Below are positions 39,041 through 50,207 of a stretch of 64,000 nt of DNA, in pieces. Source of the DNA: Chitinophaga sedimenti (GTDB lineage Bacteria > Bacteroidota > Bacteroidia > Chitinophagales > Chitinophagaceae). The stretch spans positions 4,464,001 to 4,528,000 of the forward strand of contig NZ_JAKUKA010000001.1 of assembly GCF_023156195.1 (NCBI RefSeq), read 5' to 3'. Under the pieces are notes generated by a model, which made no database searches, had not been told where the DNA came from, and saw only the letters and a list, made by a program, of their open reading frames with translations. Within the stretch, counting starts at the first letter, position 1. Each line of letters opens with the position of its first letter. A program made the position numbers and the translations under genes.

Positions 39041-42000
39041 CTAGAAAGTAGTTTGTAATTGAAGCGTGAACGTACGGCTGAACGGATACGTTAACCCGCG
39101 TTCCCTTTTGATGCTGGTAAAGCGGAACAGATCGCCCGTAAAAAGGTGATACGCGTGTTTTGCACGTGGAGCCTGTTGTTCAGCGCATCCGGCAAACGGT
39201 AGTAAGCCGACAGGCTTTCGCATACCAACTCGTTAAAGTCCTGCACGAAGCGGGAGGAAGCCAGTGTCGTACCACCGCTTACACCACCTGCGTTCACCAA
39301 TCCTTTAAAGAACGTTTTATCGCCGGGTTTCCTCCAGCGTTCTTCCGCTACCCGGCTATCGACGTTGTACAGCTTGTACTCCACATTTTCTACACGATCG
39401 ATCAGTGTCTGGTTGTACGCCTGCCCACCTACGCGAAAACGGAAAAACATATTCATACCAACACCGCTCAGCTCGAGGTTCGTACCAAACACGCCTTCCA
39501 CTTTTGAACGGGAATCACCAACTATGATCTGGTCCAGCGGGTTATAGGTATTGGTGAGTTTACCGTCACGGGTTTCATAAATTTCAAGACCGGTCGAAGG
39601 ATCGATACCCAGCGACTTTACCGCCCAGATGGCCGATGTGCTTTGCCCTTCCGCATAACGCATGATCGGCGTGGTCGATAACGTTTTGTCCGCCTTTTCG
39701 TTCATCGCTTTCAGCGTGTTAGACACTTTTTCGATAGTGCTCTTCACGTGGAAAGCATTCACGAAAACGGACCAGTTGTCGCGCGAACCGGGCTTATTGA
39801 TTAAGTTGAAGCGGGTGTTCAATTCCCAGCCCTTGCTCAGCACATCGCCCATATTTTCCGCGTAGTTGCGGAAACCGGAAGACGGCGCCAGGGAAATGGT
39901 GGCGATACTGCCCTGCGTTCTTTCCACGAAGTAGTTAGCGGTAATGTCTACCAGCTTCTTAAACAGGGTGATATCCGCACCAACGTTACTTTTGCGGGTC
40001 TGCTGCCAGGACAACGCCGAGTTACCATAGCCTACGAGGTAAGTACCAATCACGCCACGGTATTCAGAGCCCGTGAAATACTGGCTGGTATTGATACCGA
40101 GGTAGCTCGGAAAGTTCTGTGAACCCGTATAACCATAAGAGTACCGCAGTTTCAGGCGGTCGACAACTTTCAGGTTTTTAATCTTGTCTTCATTATGAAT
40201 ATTCCAACCCGCGCCGGCAGACCAGAATGGTGCAAAACGGTTATCCGAACCAAATTGGGAGGAGCCGTCCAGGCGGTAAGAAAGGTCTAACAAATACCTG
40301 TTATCATAAGCGTAACTCACGTTGCTTAAGTAACCTGCCAGGCGAGAGCGGAACTCAGTACCATAAGGCTTTGTTCCTGAAGGATACTGGTTGCCGAGCG
40401 TAAACTGGTCCAGCGAAGGATTGGGAAAGCCCTGTACCCGCAGTTGCTCCGTACTGTATTGCACATCCTGTACGTTCATACCCAGCGTACCAAAAATGGT
40501 ATGATCGCCGAAGTGTTTGTTCATATCGGCGGTGAGCATGCCTTCTGTAGTGGTACGCCTGCCATAACCTTTGTCGTAGGTGCCTTTTTCGAAAGTAGGC
40601 GTGGCTACGAAGGCGGTATGTTGTGCTGGTTTAAACACGTCCATTTCATCGCGCTGTTGCGTAAACGCCAGGCGTGTGGATATGCGCAGCCAGTTAGTCG
40701 CCTGCCATTGTGCAGAAAAGTTGTTGGTAACGTTCTGGTAGGTTTTGCGGTCAACGGTATTGAGTCCCGCGTTGTACAGCGGGTTCACTGCCCTGCCGGA
40801 GCCACGACCATCGAGGTTATCATACGTATCGAAGTTAGCCAGATAAGTACCACCATTATCTCTTACTTCTTCCAGGTAGATTTTCATACTACCGTCGGCA
40901 TTGTACGGCGTCCAGTAAGGATTCAATCGTGTATATTGTACGAAAGAGCCATAGGGCGATTCGTTGCCGCGGTTATAGGATAAGCTCAGGTCATTCCTGA
41001 ACTGGAAGTTTTTATAACGATAGCTTAAATAAGTGTTACCGGTAATCGTACGGCGGTCGGAACCTTTCATTACACCAAGGTTGTTGGCGTAGGTCATGCT
41101 TACACCGTACAGCGCGTCCTGCGCACCGCCTTCGAGGTAAACGTTATGCTTCTGACCAATGCCGCTGCGCAGCGGTTTGCTGAGCCAGTCGGTATTTACG
41201 CCGCTTGCAATGGCGGCGAGGCGTGCGCTGTAAAAGTATTTCAGCTGCTCATCAACATAGTTAAAACTGTTGTTGTACACCCCGGCTGCGCGCTCCAGTT
41301 CCAATTTTTCCTTTGCGTTCAGCAAGTCATAACCGGTTAAGTCCGGCGCTTCCACGAACATGCTGCCGTTATAAGTTACGCGCAGCTGCCCGCTCTGCGG
41401 ACGAATCGTTTCAATGACGATAACACCGTTCGCCGCCCTGGAACCATAAATAGCCGTAGCGGCCGCATCTTTCAGGATGTCTACTTTGGCAATACGGTTA
41501 ATGTCCGGTCGTTGATGCGCTGTAAGGTTGTTTCAAATCCATCAAGGATAAAGAGCGGTACGTTGGGTGAGTTATTATAGTTAAACACAGAAGCATTGCT
41601 GTTTGCGTCCACCAGGCTGTTACCGCCACGCAGCACTACTTCGGGGAGTGCGTTAGGGTTGGAGCCCAGCTGGATATTTTCGGGCATCTGGAATGAGGGA
41701 TCCAGTGATTTCAAGGCGGTCAGCACATCGCTGTTGGTCACTTTATTCAGATCTTCTGCTGTAAAGAGGAAGCAGCACCAGTAAAGTTTTGCTTCGGGCG
41801 GGCGAAGATGCCCGTTACCACTACATCTTTAATGGATTGCTGGCTGGCATTCAGCTGAAAAGCATAACCACCTCCGGTATTAATCGGGGCAGTTACCCGG
41901 GTTTCATAACCCATAAAACTAATCTGCAGTTGAGTGCCCTGCGGTACAGAGAACGCAAAACTGCCGTTAACATCCGTTACCATGCCCGTTTTGGAACCTA

Positions 42001-42472
42001 CCACCGCGATGGAAGCGCCGATCACCGGCTCCTTCGTTCTGGCGTCGGTCACACGGCCTTTTATTTCCAAAGGCTGTCCGGGAGTCGGTACCGGCCGTTT
42101 TACCGGCGTTATGGTAGCCGGTTTAAGAATAATCGTCTGCTTGTTGATGGTGTAAGTCACCGGTTGCTCGTCCAGCACCATTTGCAGCACCTCAGACAAA
42201 GGACGCTGCACTACATTTACCGTCACCGGTTTGGAGCCGGCAAGGGATGCATTGTCATACAAAAATGAATATCCGCTCTGCTGACGGATCTGGCGAAAAA
42301 TTTCGGCAAGTTGCGCCTCTTTTGCATTCAACGTAATCAGTGGCTGCTTCTTTTGCGCAAAGCTGTTCACACCGATAAAAAGCAGCAGGCATAGGAGGGC
42401 TGAATGCTGCAGCAGGAGGACAAAGCTCCGCCCCGCCGCCCTTGCAGGCGGCTTCAGATAAGTAAATTTCAT
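39041..42472 (-). CDS. SusC/RagA TonB-dependent transporter 2 with STN domain (frameshifted)
   Basis: About 1143 residues. Signal peptide (LLCLLLFIGVNSFAQ), STN domain (about 47-115: AQLAEIFRQIRQQSGYSF), carboxypeptidase-regulatory-like domain (KGRVTDARTKEPVIGASIAV), plug (VVLRGGNSLVDANS; VPLFILDGFET; AAATAIYGSRAANGVIVI) and barrel ending FSRTFTLQLQTTF. Three breaks, each repaired by one base: near 41761, near 41505 and the A run 39140-39144; the true stop is at 39041. The plug is of the longer kind seen with PKD-like/DUF4843 partners. The STN domain again implies signalling to the adjacent FecR. Confidence 0.93.
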
Positions 42473-42574
42473 ACTGGTAGTCCTTTAAATTGACATTAAA
42501 AGCAACAAAGCGCGTTCTTCGCGCAGAATAGTACCGTTACCGGTTATTTGGTTGATTCTCGTTTCACCTTTGTA

Positions 42575-43712
42575 TTATGGCATAACCGCCACCGTAGCGT
42601 TTTCTATGCGGAAGTGCACAGCGTCCGTGAGTTCCAGCATTTTCAACACTTCGGATAAATTCTCGTTTCGTGCTATCTGACCTGTAAATAATTTCTTCTT
42701 TAAACCATTGGAAGTAAAGTCCACTTCCACGTTGTACCACCTGCTCAGCTGGCGCATAATGCCGTCGAGCGCTTCATTGTTAAATACAAACATGCCTTCT
42801 TTCCAGGCGGCCACGTCTTCTATAAACGGATCGTTGCTAACGAGGAGATTGCCCGCACCGGTTAAACGCGCCTGCTGTCCCGGTTTCATGACCGGCGTGG
42901 TATTACTGCCACTGCTCACTTTAACCGCACCTTTCAGCAAGGATGTTTTCACCCATTGCTCATTATCGTATGCCATCACATTAAATTCGGTGCCCAGTAC
43001 CTGCACCTGCATGCCGTCTACCTGCACGAAAAAAGGCTGGTTCGCACGTTGCGCCACTTCGAAATACGCTTCACCATGCAATTCCACTTTACGTTCGTTA
43101 CTTACGAACGCAGTTGGAAAGCGGAGGGAGGAACTTGCGTTCAGCCACACTTTGGTGCCGTCCGGCAATACTACTACGGTACTGCCCGCCACGCGGTGTT
43201 GAAATGGTGTTATAGGTAAACGGTCTTGGCACCTCACCTTCCGGCGCGCTGTTGTAGGCCAGCTGTGCCCCGTTATATTTGATGATCTGTGTAGCCCCCT
43301 GTGCAGCGAGTGCGCCGTTACGCAGGGTATCGAGCTCCATCACGCTGCCATCGCCTAATGTAAGGGTGGCTTTGTTGCCGCCGGGTTTAACATCCTGCTG
43401 AAAGCGTTCTTCCTGGCTGGCCATTACTGCGTGGGGAGTCGTTTGTGTATGCGGCCACAGGTAAATACCTGCGGTAACAACTGCTGCTATTGCAGCTGCG
43501 ACGGACAATCCACGGATCACGCGGGCAGCGCCGACCGTACGCGCGTTTATCCGCTGCTTCATGCGGCGGTGTAGTGATGCTGCGTGTTCGGGAATTTCGT
43601 CTCCGGTGTTGGATTCATCATACCAGGCATGCAGTTCGGCTTGTTCCGCGCCGGTAGCCGTCCCTTCCAGGAACTTCTGCGCCAGTTGTTGTATGCGTTG
43701 CTTATCCGTCAT
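42575..43712 (-). CDS. FecR-type anti-sigma factor 2 (frameshifted)
   Basis: About 379 residues. Cytoplasmic N-terminal region (IQQLAQKFLEGTATGAEQAE), a transmembrane helix (LSVAAAIAAVVTAGIYLW), then FecR domain (VVLPDGTKVWLNASSSLRFP; VELHGEAYFEVAQ; VQVLGTEFNVMAY) and a DUF4974 C-terminal domain (VDFTSNGLKKKLFTGQI). A break near 43191 disappears when one extra C is removed, restoring STPRGGQY before the VVLPDG strand. The start codon overlaps the sigma stop by 4 bp. Confidence 0.92.
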
Positions 43713-44335
43713 TTGGTTGATTTTGGAAGGGCGTTTAGGTATATAGAGACTTGCCGGCGAGGTTTACCCTTAGTCGGATCAAAAAAGTTAAAAAAGAAGT
43801 GGAGGGCTTTGCCGAGGTTAACGCGGATGATGCGCAATGCTTTAGTGAGATGGGCTTCCGCCGTTTTTTGCGAGATGTTCAGTTCCCGGGCAACATCGCC
43901 CAGCGATTGGTCATACAGTTTGGTAGCGCGGAACACGATGCGGCATTTTTCGGGAAGATCGCCGCTCAGCTTGTCGACCATTTCGAGCAACAGTTTATGT
44001 TCCAGCGCTTCGCCAGCCATTATTGGCGCCGCCGCTGCCTTATCGTGCAACTCCCGGCGCTGCTGTTCCCTGCCAAGATGGCGGTATACACCATACCGCA
44101 CCATGGCTGATAAATATTTAGATAACTCCGCGATCTCGAGGCTGTGGCGCTTCTGCCAGATGGTTACAAACACGTCCTGCACCACCTCTTCGGCAGCGGA
44201 GGTATTTTTCAGGTGATGCCAGGCGGCGGCGTATAGCCTGTCCCAGTAGCGTTCATATAACTCGGTGAACGCTTTCCTGTCATTTTCCCTGACCAGATCC
44301 AGTAAATGTGAATCTTCTAACAGACGCATAAACAA
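43709..44335 (-). CDS. ECF RNA polymerase sigma factor 2
   Basis: 208 residues, intact. Region 2 has AFTELYERYWDRLYAAAWHHL and EVVQDVFVTIWQKR; region 4 has LPEKCRIVFRATKLYDQSLGDVARELN with ISQKTAEAHLTKALR. Same FecI-like group as the first locus but clearly divergent from it, so the two systems are unlikely to cross-talk. It heads the operon sigma-FecR-SusC-SusD-DUF4843-PKD-TlpA. Confidence 0.92.
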   Translation of the reverse strand: MFMRLLEDSHLLDLVRENDRKAFTELYERYWDRLYAAAWHHLKNTSAAEEVVQDVFVTIWQKRHSLEIAELSKYLSAMVRYGVYRHLGREQQRRELHDKAAAAPIMAGEALEHKLLLEMVDKLSGDLPEKCRIVFRATKLYDQSLGDVARELNISQKTAEAHLTKALRIIRVNLGKALHFFFNFFDPTKGKPRRQVSIYLNALPKSTK

Positions 44336-44432
44336 AAACTAAAGCAGCACGGTGTATATCGATAATTCTCTACAGAAATGGTTGATTCTTTGCACAAAAT
44401 ACACAAAAACAGCAACAAATGTTACAGTAAAC

Positions 44433-44466
44433 AAAACGGGCCAGCGAATCCGCCGGCCCGTTTTCC
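44433..44466. terminator. Terminator between sigma factor 2 and the M28 peptidase
   Basis: AAAACGGGCC (44433-44442) and GGCCCGTTTT (44455-44464) form a perfect 10-bp stem with A and T runs on either side. It lies just after the stop of the minus-strand M28 gene and can work in both directions. Confidence 0.82.
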
Positions 44467-44477
44467 TTTTATCATGA

Positions 44478-46051
44478 TTATTTTTCGTTCCTGTCTACTT
44501 TCACCCGCTCATCGCGGTTCGCAATTTCCCAGGCGGTGTAAAATACCAGTTGAGCACGTTTCTGCAACATACCGAAGCTGATTTTATCCACGGTATCGGT
44601 CTCCTTGTGATAATCCGCATGTACGCCATTGAAGTAGAAAATGATCGGAATTTTAAACTGTGCAAACATGTAGTGGTCCGAACGGTAGTAAAAACGATTC
44701 GGATCGTTCGGGTCGTTGTAACGGTAATCCAGTTTCAACTTCGTTCTGCTGTTTGCCGCTTCGTTGATCGGGCGCAGATCGGAACTCAGTTTATCATCAC
44801 CGATCACATACACGTAATTACTGTCCGATGCATGCTCCGGATCAATACGGCCGATCATATCGATGTTAAGGTCTGCCACAGTATTGGCCAGTGGGTAAAC
44901 CGGGTTTTCAACATAAAATTTAGATCCGAGCAAGCCTTTTTCTTCGCCGCTCACGGTCATGAATACAATGCTTCTGCGCGGACCTTTACCCGCTTTTTTC
45001 GCCTTCGCGAATGCTTCGGCAATTTCCATTACAGCTACGGTACCGGAACCGTCATCGTCCGCCCCATAAAATATTTTACCGTCGTGTTTACCGAGGTGAT
45101 CGTAGTGCGCGGTAATAAACAGCACCTCGTCTTTTTTATCTGTTCCTTCGAGGTAACCGAGTACGTTGCTTGACTTATTTTCGAGCAGGCCTTTTTTAAA
45201 CGTCAGGTTAGCGGGACCGCTGCTCGCAGATGTATAGGGCCTGCCGCCTTTTACCGCCGCTACCATGCTATCCATTACCGCTTTACCGAAAATCGCCTGC
45301 GCCATATTCGGGGTAATGAGGTAACTGTTCGGGATGTACTCCATGGTTGTCATGGTACCACCTTTTACATACTGGCGGGAGCGGGTATACGCCGGCGCCA
45401 TGTATTTCATTGCGGAGGTATCTGCCAGGCGCTGCGACACTACAAACAGTGCGCGGGCGCCATGGCCGCCGGCTGCACGGGCTTTGGCTTTAAGATCGGT
45501 GCCCGGGGTATTGCCTTTTGAATTGCTTAGCAACGGTTTGCCATCCGCATCGCGGGGCTCACCGTCCAGCACAACAACGATCTTGTTGTCCGGTCACCGA
45601 GGTTTTTATAGTCATCGTGTCCTTCCACAGCAATACCATAACCTGCAAATACGATGGAGGCGTTGGTAATGTCCCTGGTTGCCGGACTCGCGAACGTTCG
45701 TAATGTAATCTTTGGCGAAGATGAAGTTTTGTCCGCCTATGCTCAGCGTGCTGGATGTAACTGTATCCTGCACCAGCGAGAAGTACTGTTCCCATGCGCC
45801 GGCGGCACCGGGCTTCAGCCCCAGCTTTTTGAAGTGCGCGGCGATATACGCTGCGGCCACGCGTTGTCCCTTGGTTGCGGTTTCGCGACCTTCCGTCTGT
45901 TTGCCGGCAATGAAGTTCAGGTGTTTTTTAAGGTCGGCGGTGGTAATAGTTTTGCCGTATGCGTCGGCGCCTGGCTTCAGGGGGCGGACGATTGCGCACA
46001 CGCGCTCAAACCGGCTCCCACGAGGCAGGCTATCAGGGTAAAAGTTCTCAT
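44478..46051 (-). CDS. M28-family zinc peptidase, lipoprotein (frameshifted)
   Basis: About 523 residues. Start placed at 46051 (MRTFTLIACLVGAGLSACAQ), which supplies a lipoprotein signal. A protease-associated (PA-like) insert sits before the catalytic domain. Metal ligands and catalytic residues are visible: ITAHYDHLG, YGADDDGSG, TVSGEEKGLLGS, LNIDMIGRID and the C-terminal HADYHKETDT, characteristic of M28 aminopeptidases. Breaks near 45980-45984 (one short), 45672 (one extra) and 45594 (one short) are all repaired by single bases. Expected in the periplasm or outer membrane, degrading peptides. Confidence 0.9.
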
Positions 46052-46139
46052 ATGCAGCGAAATTGGTTCTTAAAATGGATACCGGCAATAGCGATCAACT
46101 ATTGCCGGCAAATAACTTGAAATAAAGGTAACACATCAA

Positions 46140-46598
46140 CTATGCGCAGGCGATCTTGTTCACGCGGTTGGCATGGCGCCCGCCCTCAAACGGCGTTGCC
46201 ATGAAGGTCTCTACCATTTGTTTGGCTACATCGGTGCTTACGAAACGAGCGGGAACGCTCAATACATTTGCATTGTTGTGGCCGCGCGCCAGGCGGGCCA
46301 GCTCTTCACCCCAGCAAATTGCGGCACGTACGCCCCGGTGTTTGTTGGCGGTGATAGCCACACCATTACCGCTGCCGCATACCGGGATGCCAAACGCCAC
46401 TTCCCCGTTTTCCACCGCTACAGACAGTGGATGCGCATAATCGGGGTAGTCTACCGAATCCGGTGAATTTGTACCAAAATCTTTTATCTGAATACCTTTT
46501 CCTTCAAGGTAAGAAATGATCTCTTCCTTGTATTCATATCCCGCATGGTCGCTGCCAATGGCTACCGGTAAAGCAAGATCAAAAGTATTTTGTTCCAT
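46140..46598 (-). CDS. rpiB: Ribose-5-phosphate isomerase B
   Basis: 152 residues, intact. Interconverts ribose 5-phosphate and ribulose 5-phosphate in the pentose phosphate pathway. RpiB signatures: AIGSDHAGYEYKEEI, DYPDYAHPL, VCGSGNGVAITANKHRGVRA (catalytic Cys) and HNNANVLSVPARF. It lies 44 bp after tatC on the same strand. Confidence 0.95.
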   Translation of the reverse strand: MEQNTFDLALPVAIGSDHAGYEYKEEIISYLEGKGIQIKDFGTNSPDSVDYPDYAHPLSVAVENGEVAFGIPVCGSGNGVAITANKHRGVRAAICWGEELARLARGHNNANVLSVPARFVSTDVAKQMVETFMATPFEGGRHANRVNKIACA

Positions 46599-46642
46599 AT
46601 CTCTTAAAATTAAAGCATTTTATTCAGGTGATGCGGCGCCTG

Positions 46643-47490
46643 TTAGGACCACTCTTCTTCTTTTTCCTCAGCCTGGCGTTTGCGGTACACACGGGCAGAA
46701 ATCAGGATACTGATCTCATACAACATATATAGCGGAATAAACACCAGCAACTGGTCCAGTACATCGGGCGGTGTAATTACAGCGGCCAATACCAGCAGCA
46801 CCACGATCGCGTGCCTGCGGTAAGTGCGTAAGAACGTGGGCCCCAGAATACCAACTTTCGCCAGGAAATATACCAGGATAGGCAGTTCGAACAATACGCC
46901 CATACCAAACACGATCTGCGACATCAAACCAAAATAGTCATCGAACAGGAACTGGTTATCAATCTGGTCGCTCACGTTGTAAGACGCCGGGAAGTTCACC
47001 GTAAACGGCGCCACCAGGAAATAGCTGAACAGCACACCGATAAAGAATTGCATCGACACCCACAGGATAATGCCCCTGGAGCCTTTCAATTCCCTTTCTT
47101 TCAACGCCGGCTTTACAAACTGCCAAAACTCCCAGAAAACGTACGGTAAAGCACCGACAACACCTACGATAATGGCTACCTTAAACTGCAGCATCACCAT
47201 ACCCGCCATCTGCGTGTTCAGGAACTTGAACTTGACAGGTTCCATACACAGCTTATCGCCCATACCCAGGGCATTGCCCAGGCTGCACAACCAGCGGTAC
47301 GAAGGGAAGTTAGGTCTTGTAGGACCAAACACCACGTAATCCAGTATTTCCTTAGTATATATAAAACCAACTACAGCCAGGGCGATAATTGCAAACGCGG
47401 ACCGGACAAGGTGCCAACGGAGTTCCTCCAGGTGATCAAAAACGACATCTCGGCCTTGTCCTCATTATTGCTGAATAACTTCTTTAACAT
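46643..47490 (-). CDS. tatC: Sec-independent protein translocase TatC (frameshifted)
   Basis: Core receptor subunit of the twin-arginine translocase, about 282 residues with six transmembrane helices. Start at 47490 (MLKKLFSNNEDKAEMSF). The conserved N-terminal HLEELRW is restored by adding one C near 47432; FWQFVKPALKERELKG and FGLMSQIVFGMGVLFELPILV are family hallmarks. A larger first periplasmic loop than in E. coli is usual for the phylum. tatA is not adjacent. The -7 element TATATTTG and an AGGAG ribosome-binding site lie directly upstream. Confidence 0.93.
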
Positions 47491-47511
47491 GTTCTCCTAT
47501 AGTAAAGGACA

Positions 47512-47519
47512 CAAATATA
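47512..47519 (-). promoter_or_regulatory. -7 element and Shine-Dalgarno upstream of tatC
   Basis: TATATTTG on the minus strand (47519-47512) matches TAnnTTTG. An AGGAG sits about 5 nt before the ATG at 47490, unusual in a phylum that rarely relies on Shine-Dalgarno pairing. No clear -33 TTG at the expected distance. Confidence 0.5.
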
Positions 47520-47639
47520 GCGGATGGCTGCCAATATATTCTAAGAAAGAAACAGACGGAAAAAAGAAGCAGGGAATGGAAAGTGATGAGGTTGCAAAAC
47601 CGATTCAGGAACGCGGGGAATTTGCGAGAGATAGGGACA

Positions 47640-47690
47640 AAAAAAAGAGCCAGCCCGAGAAGAATCAAGAGCCGGCCTTTCATCCATTGT
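47640..47690 (-). terminator. Candidate terminator upstream of tatC
   Basis: On the minus strand GCCGGCTC, a 10-nt loop and GGGCTGGC form an 8-bp stem with two G-U pairs followed by CTCTTTTTTTT. It would stop transcription arriving from the CorC-like gene, roughly 500 nt after that gene's stop. Confidence 0.5.
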
Positions 47691-48189
47691 TTGTTAACCC
47701 CAAAAAAGTTGAATTCGAGAATGTCTTTTATAGTTCTCTGAAATAATTACTTACACATTTATTTGGCAAGCTAAATTTCTGTAAGTAGTTACTGTCAGAG
47801 AGCGTTTAAATTTCTAAAACAAAAATAGAAAGAAATCTTGTATTATCAATGTTACAACAAAGTTTTTTACAACCTTTTAACAAAAATCAAATAGACGTGT
47901 TAGGAAAAACCAGTGGTTCATCTAATTCAGCGGTTAAATTACTACCACTTTTTAGAAAATCTAAAATCTTTTAGAAACATAACGATTTATATTAATTCTA
48001 AATTATAAATATTTCTATCTAATTGATAAAGAAATAATATAAAGTCGCGTTTTGTTAATCATACGCCTCATTCAAAGATCGTTTGCAAAGGGTGCAGCAT
48101 TGTCGCATGTGCAAATTCATTGCCCCCAGGCTTATTTTGTATCATACTAAAAAAACAGCCGAAAAATTGTTGCTAAAATCATGGAAATC
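47691..48189. other. AT-rich gene-free stretch between the CorC-like gene and tatC
   Basis: About 500 bp with no credible coding frame on either strand and much lower GC than its surroundings. It contains one long-range inverted repeat (ATTACTTACA near 47746 with TGTAAGTAGT near 47780). I cannot match it to any known RNA gene; a 3' untranslated region or small RNA is possible because a terminator-like hairpin sits at its tatC-proximal end. Confidence 0.4.
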
Positions 48190-49458
48190 CTAGTTCAGGA
48201 TCTTCATTTTCACCATTTCTATACGGGTGTCGGTCACATTTAGTACGTCAAATTCGTAATCGTCGATGATGATCCGCTCTTTTAGCTTCGGAATCGTTTC
48301 GTGATGGGTAATAATATATCCGCTCAACGTCTCGCTTTCATCCTCCGGAAAATCGAATCCGTATTTTTCATTCAGATAATCCAGCTCCAGGCGCCCGGAA
48401 AAAATGTATTCTTTTTCAGCGATCTGTTTTTCTACAAACTCCTCTACATCGTGTTCATCTTTGATGTCGCCGAAAATTTCTTCCAATACATCCTCGATGG
48501 TTACAATGCCCGCGGTGCCGCCAAATTCGTCGACCACCCAGGCAATGCTCCGTCTTTCTTTATTGAACTTGCTCAACAGGTCAATAGCGCTCATTGTTTC
48601 GGGCACGGCCAGTATCGGGTGAATCACCGAACGGATGTCCGACGGGTTCTTGAACATATCCAGCTGGTGCACATATCCTAAAATGCTGTCGATATTATTT
48701 TCGTAGATAATGATCTTGGAGAGTTTCGTCTCCATGAACTTCTTTTTCGCATCGGTAATGGGCGCGGTAATATCCAGCGCTTCAATTTCTTTACGCGGAA
48801 TCAGGCAGCCGCGGATTTTTACGTGTACGAGTGACAGGGCATTTTCGAACAATTCGGTATTCAGGTCCCGGCCCTCGCCCATATGCTGCTGCGACTGGCG
48901 GATATAATGCTCCACGTCTACCCGGGCGAACGAACTGCGGTTGTCAGCAATACGCACGTTAAACAGGTATTTCAGGATCCATTCGGAAATAGATACGAAC
49001 AGGTTGCCCGGGATGTACAGCGGTTTGGTGAGCAGCGAAATCGGCAGCGCGAAAAAGCCTAATAAGGCTTCGGGGCGGGAGCGGAAGATGCTGCGGGGAA
49101 TAAAGAAGCCGAAAAACAGCAGGAGCAGCGTAGCGGCAATGATTTCCGTGAACAACAGGATGGGCGACAGGAAGGCCATTTGATCTTCCGGGATAAAGTG
49201 CGCCCAAACCAGGTCCAGCGCGCCGGAAAAAGCCATGCTGTAAATTACCGTGGTAATGGTCAGACCAATAAGACTGGTGGCGAGGATCCTCGCCGGGTTT
49301 TCGTTAAAACCCGCCAGTATTTTACCGGTGGCGCGGCCCTGCTTTCTGCGCAGCTCCACGCTCAGTTTATTAAGGTTGGCAAATGCGGTTTCCATACCGG
49401 CAAAAAAGCCGGCGAGTAAAATCAGGGCAACTAGTAATACTATATTATAAATATCCAT
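48190..49458 (-). CDS. CorC/HlyC-type (DUF21-CBS) membrane protein
   Basis: 422 residues, intact. An N-terminal DUF21 domain with about four hydrophobic segments (GFFAGMETAFANLNKLSVELRR motif) is followed by a CBS pair (about 200-330: LIPRKEIEALDI; WVVDEFGGTAGIVTIEDVLEEI) and a C-terminal CorC_HlyC domain (about 340-420). The family is implicated in Mg2+/divalent cation efflux; the old name hemolysin is misleading. TATCTTTG ends 5 bp before the start codon on the minus strand, so the transcript may be leaderless. Confidence 0.92.
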   Translation of the reverse strand: MDIYNIVLLVALILLAGFFAGMETAFANLNKLSVELRRKQGRATGKILAGFNENPARILATSLIGLTITTVIYSMAFSGALDLVWAHFIPEDQMAFLSPILLFTEIIAATLLLLFFGFFIPRSIFRSRPEALLGFFALPISLLTKPLYIPGNLFVSISEWILKYLFNVRIADNRSSFARVDVEHYIRQSQQHMGEGRDLNTELFENALSLVHVKIRGCLIPRKEIEALDITAPITDAKKKFMETKLSKIIIYENNIDSILGYVHQLDMFKNPSDIRSVIHPILAVPETMSAIDLLSKFNKERRSIAWVVDEFGGTAGIVTIEDVLEEIFGDIKDEHDVEEFVEKQIAEKEYIFSGRLELDYLNEKYGFDFPEDESETLSGYIITHHETIPKLKERIIIDDYEFDVLNVTDTRIEMVKMKILN

Positions 49459-49560
49459 CTTAACAAAGATAAAGGATTCCTGTTATTTGTACGTCGCTGT
49501 AAAACTTGAAGAATATAAGTCGCTGGCGTCAAAAAACATACCGGAGGCAGCAACCGCTTC

Positions 49561-50129
49561 CTACCCCCGCAGAAAGCCTTCTACGATATCTTTTACCTCT
49601 TTGAAAGCCACATCCGGTGCTCATTGATCACAATCCAGTCAAATTCGTGGGCAAATGACAACTCGTAGCGGGCTTTCCCCAGTCGTTCGTCGAGCGACGC
49701 CTGTGTTTCGGAGCCGCGGCCGCTCAGTCGCTCGCGCAGTGCATCGATCGAAGGCGGCTGGATAAAAATGGTAAGCACATGGCCATGGTATTTTTCTTTG
49801 ATCGACAGGGCGCCTTTCACGTCGATGTCTACCATCGGCACGCGACCTTCGCGCCAGATACGTTCCAATTCACTTTTGAGGGTGCCGTAGTATTTTCCGG
49901 CGTAGACCATTTCGTGTTCGGCAAACGCATCTTCCTCTATTTTCTGCTGAAAATCTTCGGGTGTTAAGAAATAATAGTCACGGCCGTGCACTTCGCCCTC
50001 GCGGGCCAGGCGGGTGGCGGCAGAAACAGAAAAGGCCAGTTGCGGCATTTCGCCCAACAGCTTTTTAACAATGGTGGTTTTTCCTGCGCCGGAGGGGGCG
50101 GTAATAATGATAATCTTTCCTGCTTCCAT
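49561..50129 (-). CDS. gmk: Guanylate kinase (frameshifted near the C-terminus)
   Basis: ATP-dependent phosphorylation of GMP to GDP. P-loop TAPSGAGKTTIVKKL, GMP-binding segments SVSAATRLAREGEVHGRDYYF and VYAGKYYGTLKSELER, and VDIDVKGALSIK are textbook. I choose the start at 50129 (MEAGKIIIITAP), not the longer frame beginning at 50195. One base missing near 49620 changes the last 20 residues; repaired, it ends VKDIVEGFLRG with stop at 49561, about 189 residues. Confidence 0.95.
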
Positions 50130-50207
50130 CCCGCAAAAATATAGCAGAAAACAAAAAAGGAGAAAAGTAATTGCTACTCTTCTCCTTTTATCCATATAAT
50201 TATTTAG

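Noticed and set aside
47411..47746. Small + strand frame overlapping the tatC start
   Set aside because: Runs antisense through the tatC N-terminus and the terminator-like hairpin; Lys/Glu-rich translation with no family match.
50130..50195. Upstream start for guanylate kinase adding 22 residues
   Set aside because: The extra residues are hydrophobic and unlike any guanylate kinase; MEAGKIIIITAP is the standard start.
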